From Alphaproteobacteria bacterium HGW-Alphaproteobacteria-4 (GTDB lineage Bacteria; Pseudomonadota; Alphaproteobacteria; Rhodobacterales; Rhodobacteraceae): a DNA stretch of 40,900 nucleotides. The notes under the pieces were generated by a model. That model was not told the DNA's origin, did not search any database, and worked only from the letters and a program-made list of their open reading frames with translations. The DNA is taken from assembly GCA_002842855.1 (NCBI GenBank), contig PHEE01000019.1, positions 1-40,900 on the forward strand, written 5' to 3'. A program made the translations under genes and the position numbers. Below are positions 17,723 through 26,010 of this stretch, piece by piece; the first letter of the stretch is position 1; the number at the start of each line of letters is the position of its first letter.

Positions 17723-18442
17723 ATGATCCTTTACCCCGCAATCGACCTCAAAGACGGCGCCTGCGTGCGCCTTGTGCATGGCCGCATGGACAGCGCCACC
17801 GTGTTCGGCACCGACCCGGCAGCCCAGGCGGCGGCGTTCGAGGCGGCGGGCTGCGAATGGCTCCACCTCGTCGATCTCAACGGCGCTTTCGCGGGCACCC
17901 CCATCAATGCCGCCGCGGTCGAGGCGATCCTGGCGCGGGTCAAGGTTCCGGTGCAGCTTGGCGGCGGCATCCGCGATATGGCCACCATCGAGCGCTGGCT
18001 CTCCAAGGGCCTCGCCCGTGTCATCCTCGGCACCATCGCGGTTGAAAACCCCGCACTCGTGCGCGAGGCGGCGCGCCGCTTTCCGGGCAAGATCGCGGTC
18101 GGCATCGACGCGCGCAACGGATTCGTGGCCACCAAAGGCTGGGCCGAGGCCACCGCCGTGCAGGCCACCGACCTTGCCAAGAGCTTTGAAGACGCCGGCG
18201 TGGCGGCGCTTATCTACACCGACATCATGCGCGACGGCGCGATGGGCGGCCCCAATATCGCGGCCACCGCCGCCCTTGCCCGCGCCGTCACCATACCCGT
18301 CATCGCCTCGGGCGGCGTAGCAACGCTCGCCGACCTGATCGCGCTCCGCGATACCGGCGTGATCGCGGGGGCAATTTCGGGAAGGGCGCTCTATGATGGG
18401 GCGATTGATCTGGGAGAGGCGTTACGAATCGTTGGGGATTGA
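17723..18442 (+). CDS. hisA: Phosphoribosylformimino-AICAR phosphate isomerase
   Basis: HisA carries out an Amadori rearrangement of ProFAR to PRFAR in histidine synthesis. The 239-residue TIM barrel has catalytic D8 (AIDLKDG) and D129 (VGIDAR), the phosphate-binding GGGIRD near 80-85 and ASGGVATL near the C-terminus, and YTDIMRDG (166-172). A long in-frame ORF begins 246 bases upstream but crosses the antisense DUF2147 gene; the ATG at 17723, with GGAG before it, gives the normal length. Because the gene upstream points the other way, hisA probably has its own promoter in 17591-17722. Confidence 0.95.
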   Translation: MILYPAIDLKDGACVRLVHGRMDSATVFGTDPAAQAAAFEAAGCEWLHLVDLNGAFAGTPINAAAVEAILARVKVPVQLGGGIRDMATIERWLSKGLARVILGTIAVENPALVREAARRFPGKIAVGIDARNGFVATKGWAEATAVQATDLAKSFEDAGVAALIYTDIMRDGAMGGPNIAATAALARAVTIPVIASGGVATLADLIALRDTGVIAGAISGRALYDGAIDLGEALRIVGD

Positions 18443-18445
18443 GTT

Positions 18446-18739
18446 ATGAGCCCGCAGACTAACCGCATTTTTCGCCGCTTGGTGCTGGCACCATTCGTGA
18501 TTTGGGGCGCGGCCTACACGTTTATTCTGCTCCTCGCGCTCAAAGGATGCCGTCTCGACGAAGCAAGTGTTTACCCCTGCGTCATATTAGGCCGTGACAT
18601 CGGCGGCTTTGCGGATGGCGTGGGATCGTTTGTAGCTTGGGGGTTGCTTACAGCTGTGGTTCCGGCAAGCCTTTTTATTGTTGCCATTTGGAAAATAGCA
18701 GATTTCATTGAACGCTTCGCTCGCGATTGGCGCCGGTAA
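18446..18739 (+). CDS. Small two-helix membrane protein, unknown
   Basis: The 97-residue ORF starts three bases after the hisA stop. It has two hydrophobic segments (about residues 12-33, and 60-83) joined by a polar loop with two Cys ([12 protein letters not shown]) and ends in basic residues (ERFARDWRR), suggesting an inner-membrane hairpin. I do not recognise the family. By hand count it is about 54 percent G+C (159 of 294) between his genes that look near two-thirds, and it uses codons such as TTT, ATT and AAA more freely. Only a weak GATTGAG precedes the ATG. It looks like an acquired insertion inside the his cluster, yet the frame is intact. Confidence 0.6.
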   Translation: MSPQTNRIFRRLVLAPFVIWGAAYTFILLLALKGCRLDEASVYPCVILGRDIGGFADGVGSFVAWGLLTAVVPASLFIVAIWKIADFIERFARDWRR

Positions 18740-18809
18740 TTCCGTTCTCCGAGCTTGCCCCAATCACCTTCTCGCATTATGTCGAAGCGGACCCCAGACC
18801 GGACCGCCC

Positions 18810-19571
18810 ATGCTGAAGACCCGCATCATCCCCTGCCTCGACGTGGCCGATGGCCGCGTCGTCAAGGGTGTCAACTTCGTCAACCTGGTCGATGCAGGCG
18901 ACCCGGTCGAAGCCGCCAAGGCATATGACGCGGCGGGGGCGGATGAGCTGACCTTTCTCGACATCCACGCCACCCACGAAAACCGCGGCACCATGTATGA
19001 CGTGGTCACCCGCACCGCCGAGCAATGCTTCATGCCCTTCACGGTGGGCGGCGGTGTGCGCAGCCACGAGGATGTGCGCGCGCTTCTGCTGGCCGGGGCC
19101 GACAAGGTTTCGTTCAACTCCGCCGCTGTGGCCAACCCCGATGTGGTGGCCGAGGCCGCCGACCGCTTTGGCAGCCAATGCATTGTGGTGGCGATTGATG
19201 CCAAGACGGTAGCCCCCGGCAAATGGGAAATCTTCACCCACGGCGGCCGCCGCGCCACCGGCATCGACGCGGTGGAGTTTGCCCGCACGGTGGCGGCGAA
19301 GGGCGCGGGGGAAATCCTTCTGACCTCGATGGACCGCGACGGCACCAAACAGGGGTTCAACATCCCGCTCACCCGCGCCATCGCCGATGCCGTGAATATC
19401 CCGGTGATCGCCTCTGGTGGGGTAGGCACGCTCGATCACCTTGTCGAGGGTGTCACGCAAGGCCATGCCAGCGCCGTGCTCGCCGCCTCGATCTTTCACT
19501 TCGGCACCTTCACCATCCGCGAGGCCAAGGAACACATGGCCGCCGCAGGCATCCCCGTGAGGCTCGCATGA
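18810..19571 (+). CDS. hisF: Imidazole glycerol phosphate synthase, cyclase subunit
   Basis: HisF closes the imidazole ring using ammonia from HisH. The 253-residue TIM barrel has catalytic D11 ([15 protein letters not shown]) and D129 (AIDAK), phosphate-binding VGGGVRS (about 78-84) and [10 protein letters not shown], and [13 protein letters not shown]. The start at 18810 is the conserved [11 protein letters not shown]; an in-frame extension upstream overlaps the small membrane ORF and is not credible. It overlaps hisE by ATGA. Confidence 0.96.
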   Translation: MLKTRIIPCLDVADGRVVKGVNFVNLVDAGDPVEAAKAYDAAGADELTFLDIHATHENRGTMYDVVTRTAEQCFMPFTVGGGVRSHEDVRALLLAGADKVSFNSAAVANPDVVAEAADRFGSQCIVVAIDAKTVAPGKWEIFTHGGRRATGIDAVEFARTVAAKGAGEILLTSMDRDGTKQGFNIPLTRAIADAVNIPVIASGGVGTLDHLVEGVTQGHASAVLAASIFHFGTFTIREAKEHMAAAGIPVRLA

Positions 19572-19876
19572 GCGCGCTCAACCGCCTTGCCGCCACCATC
19601 GCGGCCCGCAAGGGCGCCGACCCGGAAACCAGCTGGACCGCCAAGCTCATGGCCAAAGGCCCCGAGAAATGCGCCGAGAAGTTCGGCGAAGAGGCTATTG
19701 AGGCGATCATCGAGGCGGTCAGGGGCGACCGCGCCCGGCTGACCGCCGAGGCGGCGGACGTGCTCTATCACCTCCTCGTCATGCTCGCCGCCCGCGATCT
19801 GACGCTGGCCGATGTCGAGGCGGAACTGGCGCGCCGCGAAGGCACCTCGGGCATTGCCGAAAAAGCCGCGCGCTGA
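19568..19876 (+). CDS. hisE: Phosphoribosyl-ATP pyrophosphohydrolase
   Basis: HisE hydrolyses phosphoribosyl-ATP to phosphoribosyl-AMP, the second step of histidine synthesis. The 102-residue protein is a stand-alone all-alpha NTP pyrophosphohydrolase with [14 protein letters not shown] (about residues 38-51) and [13 protein letters not shown] (60-72), the Glu/Asp metal-binding helices of the MazG-like fold. The companion hisI is not in the window. The start overlaps the hisF stop. The in-frame ORF upstream is a shadow of hisF. Confidence 0.94.
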   Translation: MSALNRLAATIAARKGADPETSWTAKLMAKGPEKCAEKFGEEAIEAIIEAVRGDRARLTAEAADVLYHLLVMLAARDLTLADVEAELARREGTSGIAEKAAR

Positions 19877-19887
19877 ACAGCTTCAGG

Positions 19888-19946
19888 CAAAATATCCCCG
19901 CCGGAGGCTCTTGCGGCGCACCGGGCGCGCTCCGCGGGGGATATTT
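19888..19946 (+). terminator. Inverted pair of GGGGATATTT elements after hisE
   Basis: AAATATCCCC (19890-19899) and GGGGATATTT (19937-19946) are perfect inverted repeats flanking a G+C-rich spacer, and the right arm runs on into TCTTT. This makes a long hairpin with a T-rich 3' side 14 bases past the hisE stop, a fair terminator. Each arm is a copy of the dispersed element seen elsewhere in the window. Confidence 0.6.
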
Positions 19947-19983
19947 CTTTCCAAGGCAAGCATGAAGCGGGGTTCTGCCCCCA

Positions 19984-20012
19984 TTGAACCCCGGCCTACA
20001 CCCCGCTAGCCT
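19984..20012 (+). promoter_or_regulatory. Candidate promoter of the aminotransferase gene
   Basis: TTGAAC (19984-19989) and TAGCCT (20007-20012) are 17 bases apart, 28 bases before the ATG at 20041. The -10 is weak by the E. coli standard but resembles other candidate boxes here (TAGGCT at 996, TAGCTT at 34747). Confidence 0.45.
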
Positions 20013-20040
20013 GCCCTTCACGATTTGAAGGAGACACCCC

Positions 20041-21408
20041 ATGCGCGATACCGCCCCCAATTCCTGGGAAGCCCGGGCCGACCGCTATTCGCTTTACGGC
20101 TTCACCGATCTGCCCTCGGTCCACGAACGCGGCGCGGTGATCGTGACGCATGGCAAGGGGCCTTATGTCTACGACACCCACGGGCGTGAATATCTCGATG
20201 CAAACTCGGGTCTGTGGAACATGGTCGCGGGGTTCGACCACCCCGGCCTGATCGAGGTCGCGCAAAAGCAGTATGAAAAGCTGGCAGGCTACCACGCGTT
20301 TTTCGGCCGGATGTCGGACCAGACGGTGATGCTGAGCGAAAAGCTGGTCGAGGTGTCGCCGTTCAGCCGGGGCCGGGTGTTTTACACCAACTCGGGGTCT
20401 GAAGCGAACGACACCATGGTCAAGATCCTGTGGTTTCTGCACGCCGCCGAGGGCAAGCCGCAGCGGCGCAAGATCCTGACCCGGATCAATGCCTACCACG
20501 GTGTCACTGCGGTCGCGGCGAGCATGACCGGCAAGCCCTACAACTCGGTCTTCGGCCTGCCGCTTCCGGGCTTTCTGCACCTCGGCAGCCCGCACTACTG
20601 GCGCTTTGGTCAGCATGGCGAGACCGAGGCGCAATTCACCCAGCGGCTGGCCAACGAGCTTGAGGCCACCATCATCAAGGAAGGCGCCGACACCATCGCG
20701 GGGTTCTTTGCCGAACCGGTGATGGGCGCGGGTGGCGTCGTGGTGCCTTCGGCCGGATATTTTCAGGCAATGGTGCCGATCTTGCGCAAATACGGGATTC
20801 CGATCATTTCCGACGAGGTCATCACCGGCTTTGGCCGCACCGGCAACACCTGGGGCTGCGAGACCTACGGCTTCAAGCCTGATGCCATCATCAGTTCGAA
20901 AAACCTGACCGCAGGCTTCTTTCCGATGGGTGCGGTGATCTTGGGCGAGGAGCTGGCCGACCGGGTGCAGGCGGCTGCCGAGGCCATCGAGGAGTTTCCG
21001 CACGGCTTTACCGCCTCGGGGCACCCGGTGGGATGCGCGATTGCGCTCAAGGCCATCGACGTGGTGATGAACGAAGGGCTGGCCGAAAACGTGCGCCATC
21101 TTACGCCGCATTTCGAAGCTGGCCTCGCCCGACTGGCCGAGAACCCCAACATCGGCGAGTGGCGCGGCAAGGGGCTCATGGGCGCCCTCGAGGCGGTGAA
21201 GGACAAGGCCACCAAGACCCCGTTCGACGGATCGCTGAGCGTTTCGGAACGTATCGCCAATGCCTGCACCGATCAGGGGCTGATCTGCCGCCCGCTGGGT
21301 CAGGCGATCGTGCTCTGCCCGCCCTTCATCATGACGCTGCCACAGATGGACGAAATGTTCAGCAAGCTCGAGCGTGCGCTCAAAAAGGTCTTTGCCGAAG
21401 TGGCGTGA
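20041..21408 (+). CDS. Class III (omega-type) PLP-dependent aminotransferase
   Basis: The 455-residue cytoplasmic enzyme transfers amino groups from an amine or omega-amino acid, typically to pyruvate or a 2-oxo acid. It has TNSGSEANDTMVK (PLP phosphate site), YHGVT, the Asp that holds the PLP nitrogen at D258 in SDEVITGFGRTG, and the Schiff-base Lys K287 in SSKNLTAGFFPMG. This is the subgroup that includes taurine-, beta-alanine- and amine-pyruvate aminotransferases; substrate cannot be assigned. AAGGAGA lies eight bases before the ATG. It is monocistronic, ending at a strong bidirectional terminator. Confidence 0.88.
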   Translation: MRDTAPNSWEARADRYSLYGFTDLPSVHERGAVIVTHGKGPYVYDTHGREYLDANSGLWNMVAGFDHPGLIEVAQKQYEKLAGYHAFFGRMSDQTVMLSEKLVEVSPFSRGRVFYTNSGSEANDTMVKILWFLHAAEGKPQRRKILTRINAYHGVTAVAASMTGKPYNSVFGLPLPGFLHLGSPHYWRFGQHGETEAQFTQRLANELEATIIKEGADTIAGFFAEPVMGAGGVVVPSAGYFQAMVPILRKYGIPIISDEVITGFGRTGNTWGCETYGFKPDAIISSKNLTAGFFPMGAVILGEELADRVQAAAEAIEEFPHGFTASGHPVGCAIALKAIDVVMNEGLAENVRHLTPHFEAGLARLAENPNIGEWRGKGLMGALEAVKDKATKTPFDGSLSVSERIANACTDQGLICRPLGQAIVLCPPFIMTLPQMDEMFSKLERALKKVFAEVA

Positions 21409-21414
21409 AAAACG

Positions 21415-21436
21415 AAGGGGCCCCGCGGGGCCCCTT
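21415..21436. terminator. Bidirectional terminator between aminotransferase and phaR
   Basis: AAGGGGCCCC (21415-21424) and GGGGCCCCTT (21427-21436) form a perfect inverted repeat between two convergent stop codons. The right side runs into TTATCTTA, the left side (minus strand) into CTTCGTTTTTCA, so it can serve both genes. Confidence 0.8.
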
Positions 21437-21439
21437 ATC

Positions 21440-22000
21440 TTACAATTTTGACAATTTGGCCTGCAATTCCGCCAGTTGCTTTTTTATCACGTCAAGGTCG
21501 TCGCGACCTGTCTGCTTGGCGGGATCAGACTCGCCCTCGCCCTCTTCGCCGTCCTTGCCAGTCCAGCCCCCCATCATGGTTTTCATGAAGGCCTGCTGCT
21601 GGCGCTGCAATACATCGAACCCCGGCATCTTCGACATCGGGTTGGGGAAGGACGAGAGGTTTTCCATCAGCTTGCTTTGCCCCTCGCGCAGCATCTGGAA
21701 GCTGGCGGCAAGAAACTGCGGCACCACGCTTTGCGCCTGCGTTGTGTAGCTGCGCACGAGGTCGGTCAGCACATCGACCGGCAGCACCGACTCGCCGCGG
21801 CTTTCGTGCTCGGCAACGATCTGCAACAGATACTGGCGGGTCAGATCATCGCCCGATTTCAGGTCGATGATCTGCACCTCGCGGCCCTCGCGGACGAAAG
21901 CGGCAATATCTTCAAGCGTTACATAATCGCTGGTTTCGGTGTTGTAGAGACGGCGGCTGGCGTAACGCTTGATCAGCAGCGGCTTTGCGTCTTCGGCCAT
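21440..22000 (-). CDS. phaR: Polyhydroxyalkanoate synthesis repressor PhaR
   Basis: PhaR binds both PHB and DNA. It represses phasin genes and lets go when polymer accumulates. The 186-residue protein has the N-terminal PHB/PHA DNA-binding domain (KPLLIKRYASRRLYNTETSDYVTLEDIAAFV region, residues 6-36) and the PHB accumulation domain (about 60-110), then a Met/Gln-rich middle and a charged C-terminal helix. The ATG at 22000 with GGAGG five bases upstream is preferred to an in-frame TTG or other start 33 bases earlier. It has its own promoter (22037-22064) after the phaP terminator. Likely target sites lie at 22651-22691. Confidence 0.94.
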   Translation of the reverse strand: MAEDAKPLLIKRYASRRLYNTETSDYVTLEDIAAFVREGREVQIIDLKSGDDLTRQYLLQIVAEHESRGESVLPVDVLTDLVRSYTTQAQSVVPQFLAASFQMLREGQSKLMENLSSFPNPMSKMPGFDVLQRQQQAFMKTMMGGWTGKDGEEGEGESDPAKQTGRDDLDVIKKQLAELQAKLSKL

Positions 22001-22003
22001 GTG

Positions 22004-22022
22004 GTCCTCCGGGGTATTTTGG
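22004..22022 (-). repeat. Dispersed element, copy forming the phaR ribosome-binding site
   Basis: On the plus strand this reads GTCCTCCGGGGTATTTTGG, a variant of the CTCCGGCGGGGATATTTTGG element. Read on the minus strand its GGAGG end is the Shine-Dalgarno of phaR, four to five bases ahead of the ATG. The match may be chance plus selection for GGAGG. Confidence 0.45.
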
Positions 22023-22036
22023 CGGTGCAGCAAAGC

Positions 22037-22064
22037 CTAATACGCGGGCGCGCAAAAGCAACAA
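22037..22064 (-). promoter_or_regulatory. Candidate phaR promoter
   Basis: On the minus strand TTGTTG (22059-22064) and TATTAG (22037-22042) are 16 bases apart, directly downstream of the phaP terminator T-run. A CTGC half-site (minus strand of 22027-22030) lies in the phaR leader, but the full CTGC-N3-GCAG motif is not present, so autoregulation by PhaR is open. Confidence 0.45.
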
Positions 22065-22097
22065 AAGAAAAAGGCGGGCCCCGCAAGGCCCGCCTTT
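22061..22097 (-). terminator. phaP terminator
   Basis: On the minus strand AAAGGCGGGCC (22097-22087) pairs perfectly with GGCCCGCCTTT (22080-22070), followed by TTCTTTTGT. This is a classical intrinsic terminator 37 bases past the phaP stop. Confidence 0.85.
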
Positions 22098-22133
22098 CAA
22101 ATGCTTCCGGCACCGAGGTGGCCGGTAAACCGA

Positions 22134-22598
22134 TCAGGCCTTGACGGCGCTGGTGGCAGTTGCGGTGGCTTTTTTGGCCGCGGCGGTCACGTCGGCGGTG
22201 GCTTTTTTCACTGCGGCAGACGCGTCATCGGTGGCTTCTTTACCAGCGGCAAGCAGCAACTCGACGGTTTCCAGCTGCACTTTTTTCGCAACTTCGGCGT
22301 AGGCGGCAAGGTTTTCCGCGGCGGTTTCGGCGGCGGCCGAGGTGAAATCGCTCATGGCTTTGGCGTAGTCGGCCGGTTCCGATTTCGATTTCGACAGATC
22401 GCCAACGCGCGCCAGCGTTGCTTTGGTCCAGGCCGAGGAAATCTCGGTCGATTTTTCAGCGGCTTCCAGCGCGACCTTGGTCAGGCGCTCGCCGATCGCG
22501 GTCGAGTTCTTGAACGCGTCCTGGAACGCCGAGGTGTCGATCGGGAAAGCGCCGAACATGTCTTGCACGGCTTTGGTGTAGTCTTGGGTCTTGGCCAT
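22134..22598 (-). CDS. phaP: Phasin, PHB granule-coating protein
   Basis: Phasins coat polyhydroxybutyrate granules and control their size and number. The 154-residue protein is an Ala/Lys/Thr-rich helical protein without signal peptide. The N-terminal phasin core runs to about residue 110 (FGAFPIDTSAFQDAFKNS, then ALEAAEKSTEISSAWTKATL), and the C-terminus is a low-complexity Ala-Lys-Thr tail like that of PhaF-type or histone-like tails, which may touch DNA. GGAGAT lies seven bases before the ATG. The promoter upstream carries two perfect PhaR-type operators, one between -35 and -10, so it should be repressed when no polymer is present. Confidence 0.88.
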   Translation of the reverse strand: MAKTQDYTKAVQDMFGAFPIDTSAFQDAFKNSTAIGERLTKVALEAAEKSTEISSAWTKATLARVGDLSKSKSEPADYAKAMSDFTSAAAETAAENLAAYAEVAKKVQLETVELLLAAGKEATDDASAAVKKATADVTAAAKKATATATSAVKA

Positions 22599-22640
22599 TT
22601 GAATATCTCCGGTTCAGGGGCGGGTGTGTTTCTGCCAAGA

Positions 22641-22669
22641 TACATACACGCTGCGCCGCAGCATTTCAA
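22641..22669 (-). promoter_or_regulatory. phaP promoter
   Basis: On the minus strand TTGAAA (22664-22669) and TATGTA (22641-22646) are 17 bases apart. The spacer contains a complete PhaR-type site (22651-22661), so bound repressor would exclude RNA polymerase. Confidence 0.7.
22651..22661. promoter_or_regulatory. PhaR operator 1 (between -35 and -10 of phaP)
   Basis: CTGCGCCGCAG fits CTGC-N3-GCAG, the site reported for PhaR of Paracoccus denitrificans and Rhodobacter sphaeroides. It is flanked by G and C, giving a 13-bp inverted repeat. The assignment rests on the match plus the phaR gene 650 bases away. Confidence 0.75.
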
Positions 22670-22680
22670 GTGCAAATATG

Positions 22681-22691
22681 CTGCGGCGCAG
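22681..22691. promoter_or_regulatory. PhaR operator 2 (upstream of phaP -35)
   Basis: CTGCGGCGCAG is a second exact CTGC-N3-GCAG site, 30 bp centre to centre from operator 1. This is about three helical turns, so two PhaR oligomers could bind on the same DNA face. It lies 23 bases from the phaC stop codon. Confidence 0.75.
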
Positions 22692-22714
22692 CAATCCCGA
22701 GGAAGCACCAAAAA

Positions 22715-24508
22715 TCAGCCCTCTGGCTGGTCAACCACATAGGTGCCGGGGGCCGCCGCCAGCACCGGATGCGCCGAATCACCCAAAGCCCGCGCCTCGA
22801 TCCGCTTGCCTGACCGCTCCTCCAGCCAGTGGCCCCAGTGTGGCCACCAGCTGCCTTTGGCAAAGCTGGCCGCCGCGCGCCAGGCATCGGCATCGACAAT
22901 CGGCGCGTCTGAAACGTAGTGGCCGTATTTATCCTTGCCCGGCGGGTTGACGATGCCCGCGATATGGCCCGACTGCGACAGGATGAAGGTCTTGTCCTTC
23001 GCCCCCATCTGCGCCACCCCGGCAAAGCTCGCCCGCCACGGCGCGATATGGTCGGTTTCGCAGGCGACGGCGCAAAGCGGCACCTTCACCCCCGAAAGCT
23101 TCACCTTCTCGCCCAGCACGGTGAAACCCTTGCCCGCAAACTCATCACGCTGGCAAAGCCCGCGCAAATACTCCACCGCCATCTTGCCCGGCAGGTTGGT
23201 GCCGTCGCCATTCCAGAACAAAAGGTCAAACGCAGGCGGCGCCTCGCCCATCATGTAGCTGCGGATCGCGGGCTGATAGATCAGGTCGTTGGCGCGCAGA
23301 TAGCTGAAGGTGCGGGTCATGAAATACGACCCCAGCACCCCGTCGCGCGCCACCTGCTGTTCGATTCCATCGACGAAATCATCCTGCAGAAAGGCGGTGA
23401 ACTCGCCCTGATCGGCAAAATCGGTCAGCGTGGTGAAAAAGGTGGCCGAATTGATCGACCTGTCGCCGCGCTTTTGCAGCAAGGCAAGTGTCAGCGCCAG
23501 CGTGGTGCCTGCGATGCAATAGCCCACCGCGTTCACCTTCGGCTCGCCCGTGATCGCCTTGATCTCGCGGACCGCGGTAAGATAGCCATCCTGCACATAG
23601 TCATCCATGCCGATCTGGGCATAGCTCGCATCAGGGTTCTTCCACGCCACCACAAAAAGCGTGAAGCCCTGATCGACGATCCAGCGGATAAGGCTGTTTT
23701 GCGGCTTCAGATCGAGAATATAGAACTTGTTGATCCACGGCGGAAAGATCACCAAAGGCGTGCGGTGCACGGTTTCGGTGGTCGGCGTGTACTGGATCAA
23801 CTCGAACAGATGGTTGCGAAAGACCACGCCGCCCTCGGCGGTACCGATGTTGACGCCGACTTTGAAGGCATCGCGGTCGGCAAGGGTAATCACCAGATCG
23901 CCCCGGTGCGCCTCGATGTCGGCCACAAGGTTTTCCAGCCCCTTCACAAGGCTTGCGCCCTCGGTCGCCACCGCGCGTTCCAGCGCATCGGGGTTGGTCG
24001 CCAGAAAATTGGTCGGCGCCATCATGTCGATGATCTGGCGGGTAAAATAGTCCATCCGCTTGCGGTCAACCGGCTCCAGCCCCTCGATCTTCGCCACCGA
24101 CTCCTCGATGGCGCGCGCCGAAATCAGGTATTGCTGCTTGACGAAGTTGAAATAGGGGTTGGTATCCCACAGCGGATTGGCAAAGCGGCGGTCTTTCGGC
24201 CCGGTATCCTCTGGCGGCGCCAGCCTGCCCTTGGCCAAAACCTGCTGCGCCTCGACATAGTGCTTCAGCGCCTGCCCCCAGTAGCTGATCTGGGTTTCCA
24301 TCAGCTTGGCCGGGTTTTCCATCCACTCTTTGATCAATGCGGAACTGGCCTTGAGGTACAAATCCTGCCCCGGCGCCTCCAACGCCGGGTTCGGCGCGCG
24401 CTTTTGCGCCAATGCCGCCACAAGTCGTTGCGATAATGCCTCGACTTTGGAAAGATTCTCGGTCAATTGCTGCGATGCAGCAGGAAGGCCGTTGTCACCC
24501 GTTGTCAT
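22715..24508 (-). CDS. phaC: Class I poly(3-hydroxyalkanoate) synthase
   Basis: PhaC polymerises (R)-3-hydroxyacyl-CoA into PHB at the granule surface. The 597-residue protein has the PhaC N-terminal domain (about residues 75-245) and an alpha/beta-hydrolase core. The lipase-like box is GYCIAGT with nucleophile C331, and the other triad members fit D486 (CETDHIAPW) and H515 (SQSGHIAG). The length and single subunit match class I, which uses short-chain monomers. GGAGGAAA precedes the ATG at 24508. It is divergent from phaZ and upstream of phaP and phaR on the same strand, but phaP has its own promoter. Confidence 0.97.
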   Translation of the reverse strand: MTTGDNGLPAASQQLTENLSKVEALSQRLVAALAQKRAPNPALEAPGQDLYLKASSALIKEWMENPAKLMETQISYWGQALKHYVEAQQVLAKGRLAPPEDTGPKDRRFANPLWDTNPYFNFVKQQYLISARAIEESVAKIEGLEPVDRKRMDYFTRQIIDMMAPTNFLATNPDALERAVATEGASLVKGLENLVADIEAHRGDLVITLADRDAFKVGVNIGTAEGGVVFRNHLFELIQYTPTTETVHRTPLVIFPPWINKFYILDLKPQNSLIRWIVDQGFTLFVVAWKNPDASYAQIGMDDYVQDGYLTAVREIKAITGEPKVNAVGYCIAGTTLALTLALLQKRGDRSINSATFFTTLTDFADQGEFTAFLQDDFVDGIEQQVARDGVLGSYFMTRTFSYLRANDLIYQPAIRSYMMGEAPPAFDLLFWNGDGTNLPGKMAVEYLRGLCQRDEFAGKGFTVLGEKVKLSGVKVPLCAVACETDHIAPWRASFAGVAQMGAKDKTFILSQSGHIAGIVNPPGKDKYGHYVSDAPIVDADAWRAAASFAKGSWWPHWGHWLEERSGKRIEARALGDSAHPVLAAAPGTYVVDQPEG

Positions 24509-24602
24509 GGCAATATTTCCTCCCTATCCTCTATTGCAACATAACGTCGCAGGGGCCGGGCGGTAAAGCGGCGTTTGGGTCCAACCCGGGTCAGGAGACA
24601 CG

Positions 24603-25868
24603 ATGAAGGGCATGATGAGTTACGACCTGATGGAAACCATCAGGAACACGAACGAGTGGATGGGTGCCTCGGCCCGCGCGATGGCGTCCTACCCCGCCTG
24701 GGGTCTGGTGCCGCATCCGATGTTCAAGGTGATGTCGGCCTGGGGCCGCGTGACCGAACGCAGCTTTGCCCGCATGGTGATCAAACCCGACTGGGGCATC
24801 CGCTCGATTCCGGGCGCCGACGGGCGCGACCACCTCGTGAACGTCGAGACCCTCATCAGCCGCCCGTTCGGCAACCTGATCCATTTTTCCGTCGCCGGCC
24901 GCGCCCCGATGGCGCGCCGCATTCTGCTGGTGGCGCCGATGTCGGGGCACTACGCCACGCTGTTGCGTTCGACCGTCGCCAGCCTCTTGCCCGATGCCGA
25001 TGTCTATATCACCGATTGGCACAATGCCCGCGACATTCCGGTGTCGGAAGGCAAGTTCGATATTGAAGACTATACCCTCTACCTCGTCGATTTCATGCGC
25101 CACCTCGGCCCTGATATCAACGTGATCGCGGTTTGCCAGCCGGCGCCGCTTACCCTTGCCGCCACCGCCTATCTGGCCGAAATCGACCCGACTGCGCAGC
25201 CCCGCACCCTCACCTTGATCGGCGGCCCGATCGACCCCGATGCCAACGCTACCGAAGTCACCGATTTCGGTCGCCGGATCACCATGGGTCAGCTTGAACA
25301 CCTCGTCATCCAGCGCGTCGGCTTCAAACACAAGGGCGCCGGGCGGCTGGTCTATCCGGGTCTGATGCAGCTTGCCTCATTCATCTCGATGAACGCCGAA
25401 AAACATGGGCGCGCCTTTACCGACAAGATCACCGCCGAAGCCAAGGGTGAAGGCTCGGAGCGCGACCACCACAACGTGTTTTATGATGAATACCTCTCGG
25501 TCATGGACATGACCGCCGAATTCTACCTCTCCACCGTCGAGCGCATCTTCAAGGGCCGCGAAATTGCGCAGAACGCCTTTACCGTGGCGGGCCACCGGGT
25601 CGATATCGGCCGCATCACCGATGTTGCGGTGAAAACCGTCGAAGGCAGCAAGGACGATATCTCCGCCCCCGGCCAGTGCGCCGCAGCGCTTGATCTGCTG
25701 ACCGGCCTGCCGCCGGAAAAGAAGGCCGGCTACATCGAGATCGGCGCCGGGCACTACGGCATCTTCGCCGGCAGCAGCTGGCGCGAGCGGATCCGCCCGC
25801 TGGTGCTCAGTTTCATCGACCAGAACGCGGACCCCCGCACCAAGGTCGCGCCGCTGCGCGCCGTCTAG
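24603..25868 (+). CDS. phaZ: Intracellular PHB depolymerase
   Basis: PhaZ degrades native intracellular PHB granules to oligomers and 3-hydroxybutyrate. The 421-residue protein lacks a signal peptide and belongs to the Cys-type intracellular depolymerases: VLLVAPMSGHYATLLR-like core at 107-122, DWHNARDIPV (138-147) and nucleophile region AVCQPAP with C178; the His candidate is in GAGHYGIFAG near the C-terminus. AGGAGA lies seven bases before the ATG. It is divergent from phaC over a 94-base gap that shows no complete PhaR-type site. Confidence 0.92.
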   Translation: MKGMMSYDLMETIRNTNEWMGASARAMASYPAWGLVPHPMFKVMSAWGRVTERSFARMVIKPDWGIRSIPGADGRDHLVNVETLISRPFGNLIHFSVAGRAPMARRILLVAPMSGHYATLLRSTVASLLPDADVYITDWHNARDIPVSEGKFDIEDYTLYLVDFMRHLGPDINVIAVCQPAPLTLAATAYLAEIDPTAQPRTLTLIGGPIDPDANATEVTDFGRRITMGQLEHLVIQRVGFKHKGAGRLVYPGLMQLASFISMNAEKHGRAFTDKITAEAKGEGSERDHHNVFYDEYLSVMDMTAEFYLSTVERIFKGREIAQNAFTVAGHRVDIGRITDVAVKTVEGSKDDISAPGQCAAALDLLTGLPPEKKAGYIEIGAGHYGIFAGSSWRERIRPLVLSFIDQNADPRTKVAPLRAV

Positions 25869-26010
25869 GCTGCACACAACCTTTCGATCGGGCGGCCCAC
25901 GGGTCGCCCCTTCATACACTTCAGCCATAAAATCACGACATTTCGCCCCTCGGTGCCGCCGGGTTTGCGCACTTGGCTTGCACAAATCCAACCTCGCCCC
26001 TGCCTTGGTG

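Noticed and set aside
22919..24436. 505-codon plus-strand open frame opposite phaC
   Set aside because: Mirror frame of phaC, Arg/His-rich, no motif.
24509..24602. PhaR site between phaC and phaZ
   Set aside because: Only loose TTGC and GCAG half-sites too far apart (24534-24554 region); no CTGC-N3-GCAG.
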